Assembly (NCBI GenBank): GCA_903825695.1
Contig: CAIKBP010000095.1
Coordinates: forward strand, 1-20,918
Direction of reading: 5' to 3'
DNA length: 20,918 nt
Source: an uncultured Verrucomicrobiota bacterium
GTDB taxonomy: Bacteria; Verrucomicrobiota; Verrucomicrobiia; Palsa-1439
Of the stretch, positions 6,637 to 13,309 are shown piece by piece (position 1 is the stretch's first letter; every line of letters begins with the position of its first letter). A program made the position numbers and the translations under genes. The notes under the pieces are model-generated. The model was not told where the DNA came from. It ran no database searches and saw only the letters and a list, made by a program, of their open reading frames with translations.

Positions 6637-8052
6637 ATGTTGCAGACTGTTCAAAAAACGCTTTCTTTGCTCTTGGGGCCCGGCGAGCCGCTGCTCGTCG
6701 GCGTCTCTGGCGGCGCAGACTCCGTTGCCCTCCTTCACGCGTTGGTGCGCTTGGGGCGTAAACCGCACGTCTGTCATCTCAATCACCAGCTTCGCGGCGC
6801 GGAGAGCGATGCCGATGCCAAATTTGTCTGTCAACTTGCCAAGCGCCACGGTTTGCCGTTCACGATTGAGGCACGTAATGTCGCAGCACTTGTTGCCGAG
6901 CAGAAGCTTTCGATTGAGGATGCCGCGCGGCGTGCGCGACACGACTTCTTCGCGGCAGTCGCCAGAAAAACAGGCATCAAAACCCTTGCGCTGGCGCACA
7001 CTGCGGATGATCAGGTTGAAACGTTCCTTCTAAAACTGCTCCGTGGCGCGGGGGTGACGGGATTAAGCGGCATGGAACAGGATCGCCAGCTTGATGGTGT
7101 GCGGGTAATCCGTCCATTGCTCGGCGCCCATCGGAAGGAGATTCTGGATTACTTAAAAGCGAAAAAACTGTCGTGGCGCGAGGACGCATCAAATACAGAC
7201 CTGCAATTTACGCGGAACCGGGTACGCCACGTCCTGCTGCCGTTGCTGGAACGTGAATTCAATCCCGCAGTCCGCGAGACGCTCCTGCGGACGGCGGAGA
7301 TCCTGCGGGACGAAGATTCGTATCTGACGCGCCACATCAGCGAAGCGATTTATTCACCAACTTATTGTGGAGATGGGATCGACGTGGAAGCCTTTCGGGG
7401 TTGGCCGCCGGCGGTCCAACGTCGCGTGGTGCGCCTGTGGCTTGGGCCTGAAATCGAGTTGGGCTTCGAACACATCGAAGCGGTGCGTGAACTTGCGGTG
7501 TCGGAGAATCCGAGCGCCGAAGCGCATTTGCCCGGGGATTTGGTTGTGTGCCGCGAATACGACGAGTTGAAGAAGGTGCGGCGGAAGAAATTGGAGCCGG
7601 TACGCGGGAAATGGCCGCTGGTGATTGGTGGCGAGACGCGAATCAAGGCGCTTGGCGTTTCCTTTGTTTGTCACCCTGAGTCCATCGAAGGGTCTCGGTC
7701 GTTACCGAAAGAGATTTGCCGCCAAACGACAGGCGGCCTCTCCGAGTTTCGACGGGCTCAAAATGACAAAAAGAATGAAGAGCGTTTCGATGCCGATTCT
7801 CTCGGCGATTCGCCGTTCATCCGCACCTGGCAAGAAGGCGACCGTTTCCAGCCGCTCGGGATGAAAACAGAGAAGAAGCTGCAGGACTTTTTTGTGGACG
7901 AGAAAGTGCCGCAACGCCGGCGGGGTCGAATCCCGCTGCTATGTGCGTCGGACGGACGTATCGCCTGGGTTGTTGGCGTGCGCATGGCCGAGCCGTTCAA
8001 GATCCGCAAAACCACGCGGCGCATCCTACGGATACAAGTGAAACCATTGTAA
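6637..8052 (+). CDS. tilS: tRNA(Ile)-lysidine synthase with in-frame repeat insertion
   Basis: A 471-residue TilS, which converts C34 of tRNA-Ile(CAU) to lysidine using ATP and lysine; the gene is normally essential. The PP-loop SGGADS is at residues 24-29. The N-terminal ATPase domain continues through HLNHQLRG and LALAHTADDQVETFLLKLLRG, and the C-terminal TilS domain is clear from TWQEGDRFQPLGMKTEKKLQDFF to the end. Residues about 344-378 (from CHPESIEGS to NDKK) are encoded by a palindromic repeat and have no family counterpart. They sit just before the FDAD segment, in a variable linker. ATG 6637 is chosen since the upstream GTG at 6607 lies within another repeat. No Shine-Dalgarno is seen. 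Confidence 0.95.
   Translation: MLQTVQKTLSLLLGPGEPLLVGVSGGADSVALLHALVRLGRKPHVCHLNHQLRGAESDADAKFVCQLAKRHGLPFTIEARNVAALVAEQKLSIEDAARRARHDFFAAVARKTGIKTLALAHTADDQVETFLLKLLRGAGVTGLSGMEQDRQLDGVRVIRPLLGAHRKEILDYLKAKKLSWREDASNTDLQFTRNRVRHVLLPLLEREFNPAVRETLLRTAEILRDEDSYLTRHISEAIYSPTYCGDGIDVEAFRGWPPAVQRRVVRLWLGPEIELGFEHIEAVRELAVSENPSAEAHLPGDLVVCREYDELKKVRRKKLEPVRGKWPLVIGGETRIKALGVSFVCHPESIEGSRSLPKEICRQTTGGLSEFRRAQNDKKNEERFDADSLGDSPFIRTWQEGDRFQPLGMKTEKKLQDFFVDEKVPQRRRGRIPLLCASDGRIAWVVGVRMAEPFKIRKTTRRILRIQVKPL
7667..7770. repeat. Dispersed palindromic repeat, family A, copy 2 (in frame inside tilS)
   Basis: This 104-bp element starts with TTTGTCACCCTGAG and ends with CTCAAAATGACAAA, inverted ends matching at 11 of 14 positions. 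The core 7711-7751 matches copy 1 (1817-1857) at 35 of 41 bases and contains the inner arms GCCGCC and GGCGGC. It also contains a small hairpin TCGGT/ACCGA absent from copy 1. It is translated in the tilS frame without a stop. Its length is not a multiple of three, so a target duplication or small adjustment must have kept the frame. Confidence 0.88.
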
Positions 8053-8069
8053 TTGGATTTCCTGTTCGC

Positions 8070-8405
8070 TCAGATTCCCAAGAGTGTGTTCACGGCCTGT
8101 GTAAACTTCTGCCATTGTTCACGTCGGGTTTTCCATGCTCGCCGGCCACGCGCCGTAAGCCGATAGTACCGGCGGGCACGATTACGGCCAGCGGGTTGCC
8201 AACGGCTGGTGACCAAGCCTCTCCGCTCCAAATCGTGCAAGACCTTGCACAACGTTCCCTTGTGCCAGCGGACAGTACAACGAGATTGCTCGAAGATGTG
8301 TTTTAAAATCTCGTATCCGTATCCCGGTCCGTCCCGCAACACATCCAGCACCAACAGGTCGTACGTCCCCGTCGCCAAATCCTTGTGAAACTGATCTGTG
8401 TTCAT
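8070..8405 (-). CDS. PadR-family transcriptional regulator
   Basis: A 111-residue winged-helix protein matching the PadR family: YDLLVLDVLRDGPGYGYEIL is the first helices, RWHKGTLCKVLHDLERRGLV the recognition helix region, and RNRARRYYRLTARGRRAW the wing with the usual RYYRLT signature. A short C-terminal helix would be for dimerisation. The start at ATG 8405 is preferred; an in-frame ATG at the upper end of the upstream palindrome is less likely because the predicted transcription start is downstream of it. The gene converges on tilS with 17 bases between stops. A perfect palindrome over its promoter suggests autorepression. No target gene is adjacent except possibly itself and the divergent small membrane protein. 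Confidence 0.88.
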   Translation of the reverse strand: MNTDQFHKDLATGTYDLLVLDVLRDGPGYGYEILKHIFEQSRCTVRWHKGTLCKVLHDLERRGLVTSRWQPAGRNRARRYYRLTARGRRAWKTRREQWQKFTQAVNTLLGI

Positions 8406-8408
8406 GTA

Positions 8409-8435
8409 ATGATGGTTGCCAGTGGCAACCATCAT
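8409..8435. promoter_or_regulatory. Perfect 27-bp palindrome, candidate PadR operator
   Basis: The left arm ATGATGGTTGCC (8409-8420), the spacer AGT and a right arm that is its exact complement (8424-8435). It starts four bases upstream of the padR start codon and includes most of the -10 hexamer. A 12-bp perfect dyad in this position is what an autoregulatory site would look like. It differs from the classical ATGT-N8-ACAT PadR box, so binding specificity is unproven. Confidence 0.65.
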
Positions 8436-8458
8436 AGCGGATCGCGTAGAGAATGCAA
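8431..8458 (-). promoter_or_regulatory. Candidate padR promoter
   Basis: On the minus strand, TTGCAT (8453-8458), a 16-bp spacer and TATGAT (8431-8436, five of six). The -10 and the predicted start point near 8424 lie within the 27-bp palindrome, so a bound repressor would block initiation. The leader before ATG would be about 19 bases and has no Shine-Dalgarno. Confidence 0.55.
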
Positions 8459-8641
8459 GCACGGCGGGGAATTCGAATGCGGCGAGAAATTTAGGCGCGG
8501 CTAGAGATCTTGAGCGGAAGCCGGGCACATCTTGGCACCGGCACCGTGACGTGCGCCCTGAATTAGATTCGGGGTAAACTTGACACACACCCGGCGCAGA
8601 TTTAGCCTGCCGCGCAAGCGGGCAAAGTTCGCGGTTTGTCC

Positions 8642-8670
8642 TTTACCAAGCACTTTGTCCCAACTATGTT
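8642..8670 (+). promoter_or_regulatory. Candidate promoter of the small membrane protein gene
   Basis: TTTACC (8642-8647), a 17-bp spacer and TATGTT (8665-8670). The -10 overlaps an inverted repeat CCCAAC-TAT-GTTGGG that also contains the GTTGGGC core-like site. A further TTGACA stands at 8580-8585, followed at 17 bp only by the poor hexamer TAGCCT. Otherwise 8460-8640 shows nothing I can identify. Confidence 0.35.
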
Positions 8671-8685
8671 GGGCATCAGTGCGCC

Positions 8686-9057
8686 ATGAAGACATCTAGA
8701 CACATTCGGTTCGCAGTTCAGGCGGCGCTATTTAGCGCCGGATGTATTGCATTGCTTACTCACGCATTTTTTGTAATCGGCGCGTTCTGTGCTTGTATTT
8801 CTTTGTCAGGGATTGTTCTGGATAGACATCCGGAGATTTCGCGTCCAGTCGACCTTTTAGGCATGTTGGCTGTTTTGCCTATTTGTGTAGCAGTGATGAT
8901 TCTAGCCAGGTTATTGTGGGCGGGAGAGCGACTGGTTGGTCATTCTGCGTTCGTTGTCACTTTGTGGGTGGGTGGTATGTTTGGGATATTTTGGCAGTGG
9001 CGAAGAGAGAGGAGATCATCTGATGCCCAACAAGTCGCCGGAGCCAACCGCCATTAG
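8686..9057 (+). CDS. Hypothetical small membrane protein (cassette-like gene)
   Basis: A 123-residue protein that I do not recognise. Two to three hydrophobic segments are visible: about residues 9-43 (ALFSAGCIALLTHAFFVIGA and on), about 56-78 (VDLLGMLAVLPICVAVMILA) and about 86-102 (SAFVVTLWVGGMFGIFW). They are followed by a positively charged tail RRERR, so an inner-membrane protein with a cytosolic C-terminus is likely. The base composition is more AT-rich than that of the neighbouring core genes. The last 11 codons run into the attC-like repeat at 9025-9123, as is common for integron cassette genes. A GTTRRRY-type core lies 12 bases before its start codon. No Shine-Dalgarno is seen. Function unknown. 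Confidence 0.55.
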   Translation: MKTSRHIRFAVQAALFSAGCIALLTHAFFVIGAFCACISLSGIVLDRHPEISRPVDLLGMLAVLPICVAVMILARLLWAGERLVGHSAFVVTLWVGGMFGIFWQWRRERRSSDAQQVAGANRH

Positions 9058-9123
9058 CTCTGTCAGTTCCGCTGTCGCGGTTCACGTCGCAGGTCGGCGG
9101 TGGCTCAGCTTTCTACATTAGAC
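9025..9123. repeat. attC-like imperfect palindrome
   Basis: This 99-base element starts with GCCCAAC (9025-9031, fits RYYYAAC) and ends with ATTAGAC (9117-9123, one base from GTTRRRY). Inner arms GAGCCAACCGC (9041-9051) and GCGGTGGCTC (9097-9106) pair with one extra A on one side, like the extrahelical base that orients integron attC folding. In the third frame it translates as NKSPEPTA, then further on AVAVHVAGRRWLSFL, a tail I have seen on many hypothetical proteins of Verrucomicrobiota. No integrase is in the window, and the right core is mutated. Confidence 0.6.
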
Positions 9124-9165
9124 ACACTTCTCAGCCTTCATCCCTTAGTCCGCGGCCTTTGGCGG

Positions 9166-9270
9166 TCATTCCCACTCAATCGTGCTCGGCGGTTTGCTGG
9201 AGATGTCGAGGCGGGCACGCGTAACGACGAGTTGGTTCATGGTATTTGCGACTGTTTCTTGGCCCATAGT
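9166..9270 (-). pseudogene. guaA: 3' remnant of GMP synthase gene
   Basis: On the minus strand the frame ends with TRARLDISSKPPSTIEWE and a TGA at 9166-9168. This is the signature C-terminus of GMP synthase (typically YDISSKPPxTIEWE). About 30 codons resemble the family (TVANTMNQLVVTR before it); upstream of that the frame continues into sequence with no resemblance and then into the antisense of folP. A functional GuaA has about 510 residues, so this is a fragment. It lies right beside the attC-like repeat. The rest of 9124-9424 holds no other gene; the folP promoter is at 9391-9418. Confidence 0.65.
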
Positions 9271-9390
9271 CAACGCGAGACCCGCTTTTGACAGGCCACG
9301 TTTGAGGTGATACCTCGTAGTGCTAGGTGTCATTTTATTTCTGTCGTGGCTTGTCCGCGATTTCTGTACCTCTCTGAACGAGATTTCGCG

Positions 9391-9418
9391 TTGTGTCTGA
9401 CCCGCAACCGCGTAAACT
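9391..9418 (+). promoter_or_regulatory. Candidate folP promoter giving a leaderless transcript
   Basis: TTGTGT (9391-9396), a 16-bp spacer and TAAACT (9413-9418). Only six bases, GGCGGC, separate the -10 from the ATG at 9425, so transcription is predicted to start on the initiation codon. It would head the folP-cdaA-cdaR-glmM operon. Confidence 0.5.
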
Positions 9419-9424
9419 GGCGGC

Positions 9425-10330
9425 ATGGCCGACGCTTTCCAATGGGACACGACGCGGACGTTGGTGATGGGAGTGCTCAACGTCACGCCGGATTCGTTTT
9501 CTGATGGCGGCAAGTTCTTCGACACGGAACGCGCCATCGCACACGGCCAAGCGCTGGCGAAAGCCGGCGCGGACATCATTGACGTCGGCGGTGAAAGCAC
9601 GCGGCCCGGCGCGGCACCGGTGAGCGCAGATGAAGAATTGCGACGGGTGGTGCCGGTTATCGAAAGGCTGGCAGCCCCTCACCCGGTGCCCTCTCCCCGC
9701 GAGCGGGGAGAGGGTGTCCGAAGGACGGGTGAGGGTTTGTTGATCTCAATTGACACCACGAAGGCGGTTGTCGCCGAGCGGGCGCTGGCGGCCGGGGCGC
9801 GGATTGTTAATGATATCAGCGCGCTGCGGTTTGACGCGCGGATGGTGGACGTGGTGCGCGACGTTGGCGCGGGGTTGGTGTTGATGCACATGTATGGGAC
9901 GCCGGCCACGATGCAGGAGGCGCCGCGTTACGACGACGTTGTGACGGAAGTGCGCGCGTTTTTGGCGGAGCGGATCGCGTTTGCGGAATCGCACGGTGTA
10001 AAAAAATCGCAAATCGCGGTTGACCCCGGCATCGGATTTGGCAAAACTGTCGTGCACAACCTACAATTGCTGGCCAAGCTTGAGGAATTTCGGACGCTGG
10101 GTTGTCCAATCCTCATTGGCACGTCGCGCAAAGCCTTCATCGGCAAGTTGCTGGCCCCGACTGGAGCGGGACAGGGCCGCGAGCCGCAGGAGCGGATTTG
10201 GGGCACAGCGGCAACGGTGGCGTGGGCGGTGGCGCATGGGGCGAACATTGTCCGTGTGCATGACATCGCCGAGATGATTGATGTGGTGCGGATGGTGGAG
10301 GCGCTTTGTTCGGTGCGCCAGACTGGTTAA
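9425..10330 (+). CDS. folP: Dihydropteroate synthase with in-frame repeat insertion
   Basis: A 301-residue DHPS, which joins p-aminobenzoate to dihydropterin pyrophosphate in folate synthesis; typical length is 270-280. The first substrate loop MGVLNVTPDSFSDGGKF and the second, DVGGESTRPGA, are intact. IDTTKAVVAERAL, NDISAL, DPGIGFGKTVVHN, GTSRKAFIG and the final RVHDIAEM follow in the usual order. Residues about 84-104 (HPVPSPRERGEGVRRTGEG) come from a 60-bp palindromic repeat and lie between the helix ending VIERLAA and the strand LISIDTT, explaining the extra length. The ATG at 9425 has no Shine-Dalgarno and sits six bases after a -10 hexamer. cdaA starts two bases after the stop. Confidence 0.95.
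   Translation: MADAFQWDTTRTLVMGVLNVTPDSFSDGGKFFDTERAIAHGQALAKAGADIIDVGGESTRPGAAPVSADEELRRVVPVIERLAAPHPVPSPRERGEGVRRTGEGLLISIDTTKAVVAERALAAGARIVNDISALRFDARMVDVVRDVGAGLVLMHMYGTPATMQEAPRYDDVVTEVRAFLAERIAFAESHGVKKSQIAVDPGIGFGKTVVHNLQLLAKLEEFRTLGCPILIGTSRKAFIGKLLAPTGAGQGREPQERIWGTAATVAWAVAHGANIVRVHDIAEMIDVVRMVEALCSVRQTG
9676..9735. repeat. Dispersed palindromic repeat, family C (in frame inside folP)
   Basis: A 60-bp element with outer arms CCCTCACCC (9676-9684) and GGGTGAGGG (9727-9735) and perfect 12-bp inner arms CCCTCTCCCCGC (9689-9700) and GCGGGGAGAGGG (9703-9714). Its length of exactly 20 codons preserves the folP frame. The CCCTCACCC...CCCTCTCCCC form is a widespread dispersed repeat in environmental bacteria; in frame it typically gives peptides like HPVPSPRERGEG, as here. 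It shares no sequence with families A or B. Confidence 0.9.
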
Positions 10331-10332
10331 AC

Positions 10333-11235
10333 ATGGAACGAGTCATCGTTTTTGTTGTCGAAAACTGGAAAGCGGGGTTCGAAATCCTGCTTCTGGCGGC
10401 GGTGATCTATTATTTTTTGTTGTTGTTCCGCGGCACCCGTGGCGCGGCCGTGTTCACCGGGTTCGTCATCGTATTGCTTGGCGTGGCTGGATTGACGCAA
10501 ATCTTTGAACTAGACGTGGTGAACTGGATTCTCGGCCGTTTTCTTGCGTTCCTGGCTTTTGCTGTGCTTGTGATTTTCCAGCCTGAATTGCGGCGCGCAC
10601 TGGCGCAGGTTGGCAGTCAGCAAATTTTCGGCAATCCCCGCCAGCGAGGCAAATTGATCGACGTGCTGGTGGAGACGACGCGGTCATTGTCGCAGAAACG
10701 TTGGGGCGCATTGATGGCCATCGAGCGTGAGATCGGGTTCCGCGGGTTGACTGAAACGGGCGTGGCGATCGATGCGAAAGCGACTACGGAATTATTGTCG
10801 ACGATTTTCTTTCCCAACACGCCGTTGCACGACGGTGGGGTGGTATTGCGCGGCGACCGCGTGGTGTCGGCGGCATGCGTGTTCCCACTGACGGCGCGAC
10901 AGGGGTTGAGCACGCAACTGGGGACGCGTCACCGGGCCGCCATCGGCCTGACCGAGGAGACCGACGCGTTGGTCATTGTGGTGAGCGAAGAAACTGGCCA
11001 GATCTCAGTTGCGCACGCTGGGCGGCTGGAACAGGATTTGGGGGCCGATGGACTTCGTGCGTTGCTGACAAAGAAGCTGACACCCGCACCGCGCCATAGC
11101 AACTGGCTGATCGAGCACATGCGACGGTTTCTCGGTTCGCTTATTCCAGCCCGAGCTGCCGGTGCCGCACCTGTGGAAACGGAGACTGGTGGAGGCGCAG
11201 TAGAAACGTCCGATAGTCGGGGAGACAACGTTTGA
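10333..11235 (+). CDS. cdaA: Diadenylate cyclase CdaA
   Basis: A 300-residue membrane-bound c-di-AMP synthase. Three N-terminal transmembrane segments (about residues 15-95, ending at AVLVIFQPELRRAL) precede the DAC domain. The RHR motif is intact at 199-201 in GTRHRAAIGLTEETDA. The usual DGA motif reads D167-G-G in LHDGGVVL, an alanine-to-glycine change next to the metal-binding aspartate. ATG 10333 is preferred over an in-frame TTG at 10306 inside folP. It is directly followed by cdaR and glmM, the conserved cda-glm arrangement in which CdaR and GlmM bind and modulate CdaA. c-di-AMP would act in osmolyte, potassium and cell-wall control. Confidence 0.95.
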   Translation: MERVIVFVVENWKAGFEILLLAAVIYYFLLLFRGTRGAAVFTGFVIVLLGVAGLTQIFELDVVNWILGRFLAFLAFAVLVIFQPELRRALAQVGSQQIFGNPRQRGKLIDVLVETTRSLSQKRWGALMAIEREIGFRGLTETGVAIDAKATTELLSTIFFPNTPLHDGGVVLRGDRVVSAACVFPLTARQGLSTQLGTRHRAAIGLTEETDALVIVVSEETGQISVAHAGRLEQDLGADGLRALLTKKLTPAPRHSNWLIEHMRRFLGSLIPARAAGAAPVETETGGGAVETSDSRGDNV

Positions 11236-11924
11236 TGCGCTTACTCAGAGAAAACCTCGGATTGAAGATTATCGCCTTGGCGTTGGCTGCGGTAACGTGG
11301 TTTATCGTGAAAACGATTACCAGCGAATCGCGTGTCATCGAAGACGTGCCGCTGGAAATCCGGGTCGAGCCCGGTATGTCTGTGGTGCAATCCGGCGCGA
11401 ACGCCGTAAGCGTGACGTTGAACGGGACGCGCGAAGACGTGCGGCAAGTGCAGCATGGCGAACTGCGCGCGGTGCTCGATTTGACCCACGAGAAGACCAT
11501 CGGCAAGGATCTGCAAGAGGAACTCGGCCCGAAAACGATCAAACATCCGCCGCGGGTCCGAGTAGTTGACGTAACGCCGCGGTGGATTACGGTGCGGATT
11601 GACCAGATGATCGAGAAGGAACTGCCGGTACAACCGCAGGTGACTGGTGAACCGATTAGCGGTTACGGCGTCGAGCGGGTGGCGGTTCATCCATCAGCTG
11701 TGCGCGTGAGAGGGTTGAAATCGCAACTGGAGAAGTTGAGCGGTATCGAAACGTTGCCAATTGATCTTACCGGGCGGCGCGCGTCATTCCGCGAATGGGT
11801 GGAACTGGCGTCGCAAGATCCAAACGCAGGTCCCAAAGATCGCCGTTGGGTTGAGGTGGACGTGCGCATGGCCGAGACCAAGGCGGGTGAAGCAGTTAAT
11901 CATACCGGTGGACAAGGAAAATGA
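11235..11924 (+). CDS. cdaR: CdaR, YbbR-domain regulator of CdaA
   Basis: A 229-residue protein with one N-terminal transmembrane segment (LGLKIIALALAAVTWFIVK) and an extracytoplasmic part made of YbbR repeats. One spans about residues 35-120 (EDVPLEIRVEPG...) and a second about 125-215 (KELPVQPQVTGEPISGYGVE, then VRVRGLKSQLEKL). Length is short for CdaR (B. subtilis has more repeats), but two-repeat forms are usual in Gram-negative bacteria. ATG 11235 overlaps the cdaA stop by one base (TGATG), so the two are translationally coupled. A TTG one codon earlier is an alternative. By position it should bind and tune CdaA at the membrane. Confidence 0.9.
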   Translation: MRLLRENLGLKIIALALAAVTWFIVKTITSESRVIEDVPLEIRVEPGMSVVQSGANAVSVTLNGTREDVRQVQHGELRAVLDLTHEKTIGKDLQEELGPKTIKHPPRVRVVDVTPRWITVRIDQMIEKELPVQPQVTGEPISGYGVERVAVHPSAVRVRGLKSQLEKLSGIETLPIDLTGRRASFREWVELASQDPNAGPKDRRWVEVDVRMAETKAGEAVNHTGGQGK

Positions 11925-13309
11925 TGAAGACAACCCACGACAGAAAGCTTTTTGGCACGGATGGCGTGCGCGGCGTGGCGAACATCGAGCCAGTCACATC
12001 CGAGACCGCGCTGAAAATCGGCCGGGCGGCGGCGCACGTGTTCAAGAAACGCGCCCCCATCGCCAAGGGTCATGGACGGCACAAGATCGTGGTGGGCAAA
12101 GACACGCGGCTCAGCGGTTACATGTTGGAGAACGCCATTACCGCGGGCATACTTTCGATGGGCGTGGACGTGCTTCTTATCGGACCCTTGCCGACTCCGG
12201 GTGTGGCATACATTACCCGATCATTGCGCGCTGACGCAGGTATCGTGCTTACCGCCTCGCACAATCCGTACGAGGACAACGGCATCAAGTTCTTTCGTGA
12301 CGACGGCTACAAACTCGACGACGCCATCGAGAAGGAAATCGAAAACCTCGTGTTCAGCGGCGCCATTGAGAACATTCGTCCGACTGCGGAGGAAATTGGC
12401 AAGGCGTTCCGCGTCGACGACGCCCTCGGTCGCTATGTCGAGTTCGCCAAGGCGGCGTTTCCGAAGGGCATGACGTTGGAGGGATTGCGCATCGTTGTGG
12501 ATGCGGGCCACGGCGCGACATACAACAGTTCGCCATGCGTGCTGCGTGAACTTGGGGCGAGCATTACCGTGCTTAACAACACGCCCGATGGCACCAATAT
12601 CAACAAGGGCTGCGGTAGCACGTACCCGGATGTCATTTGTCGCGCGGTCAAGGAACTCGGAGCTGACATAGGCATCGCCCATGACGGCGACGGCGACCGC
12701 GTACAGCTTTGCGACGAACGCGGTGCGCTTGTGGACGGCGATGACGTGTTGGCGATCACAGGACTGGACTGGCTCAAGCGCGGCGAGTTGAAGAAAAAAA
12801 CGCTCGTCGCCACAGTGATGAGCAATCTTGCCCTCGACCACGTCATCCGCGACGCGGGAGGAAAGGTTGTCCGCACGAACGTTGGCGATCGTTACGTGCT
12901 CGAGCGGATGCTGGCCGACGATTTGAACGTCGGCGGCGAACAATCCGGTCACATGATCTTTCGCGATTTCGCGACGACTGGCGACGGCATCGTCAGTGCG
13001 CTCCAAGTGTTGCGGATCATGATGGACACAGACAAACCGCTCAGCGAACTGCGCAAAGTTTTCACCAAGTTGCCGCAGGTGGTCATCAACGTTAAGGTCA
13101 AAACCAAGCCGGCGTGGGAGACGCTGTCTGGCGTGACCGCGCTGGTGCAGGACGCGGAGAAAAAGCTTGGTGACAACGGTCGCGTCCTGCTCCGGTACTC
13201 TGGCACCGAGCCCAAAGCCCGTCTCCTCATCGAAGGCCGCGACGAAAAACAGATCAAGTCGCTGGCCGATGAGATCGCGGCCAGGATTCGCCAAGAGATC
13301 GGCGGCTAG
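11921..13309 (+). CDS. glmM: Phosphoglucosamine mutase
   Basis: A 462-residue GlmM converting glucosamine-6-phosphate to glucosamine-1-phosphate for peptidoglycan and LPS precursors. The start region LFGTDGVRGVAN is diagnostic for GlmM rather than phosphomannomutase. The phosphoserine loop TASHNPYEDNGIKFF has the active serine at S113, the metal loop DGDGDR has D255, D257 and D259, the sugar loop is GEQSGHMIF, and the phosphate-binding loop is RYSGTEPKARLLIEG (usually RPSGTEP). Two ATG codons (11921, 11924) follow AAGGAAA at 11914-11920; the second has better spacing. The 5' end overlaps cdaR. The stop TAG shares the tetramer CTAG with the stop of the convergent receptor gene, so there is no room for a terminator. 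Confidence 0.97.
   Translation: MMKTTHDRKLFGTDGVRGVANIEPVTSETALKIGRAAAHVFKKRAPIAKGHGRHKIVVGKDTRLSGYMLENAITAGILSMGVDVLLIGPLPTPGVAYITRSLRADAGIVLTASHNPYEDNGIKFFRDDGYKLDDAIEKEIENLVFSGAIENIRPTAEEIGKAFRVDDALGRYVEFAKAAFPKGMTLEGLRIVVDAGHGATYNSSPCVLRELGASITVLNNTPDGTNINKGCGSTYPDVICRAVKELGADIGIAHDGDGDRVQLCDERGALVDGDDVLAITGLDWLKRGELKKKTLVATVMSNLALDHVIRDAGGKVVRTNVGDRYVLERMLADDLNVGGEQSGHMIFRDFATTGDGIVSALQVLRIMMDTDKPLSELRKVFTKLPQVVINVKVKTKPAWETLSGVTALVQDAEKKLGDNGRVLLRYSGTEPKARLLIEGRDEKQIKSLADEIAARIRQEIGG

Noticed and set aside
8936..9121. 62-codon open frame ending in a SPEPTA...RRWLSFLH tail
   Set aside because: Its C-terminal half is just the translated attC-like repeat and its N-terminal half is out of frame with the membrane-protein gene; not a real gene.
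12221..13294. Long minus-strand open frame (357 codons) opposite glmM
   Set aside because: The plus strand encodes a complete GlmM with all active-site loops; the antisense frame has no recognisable domain.
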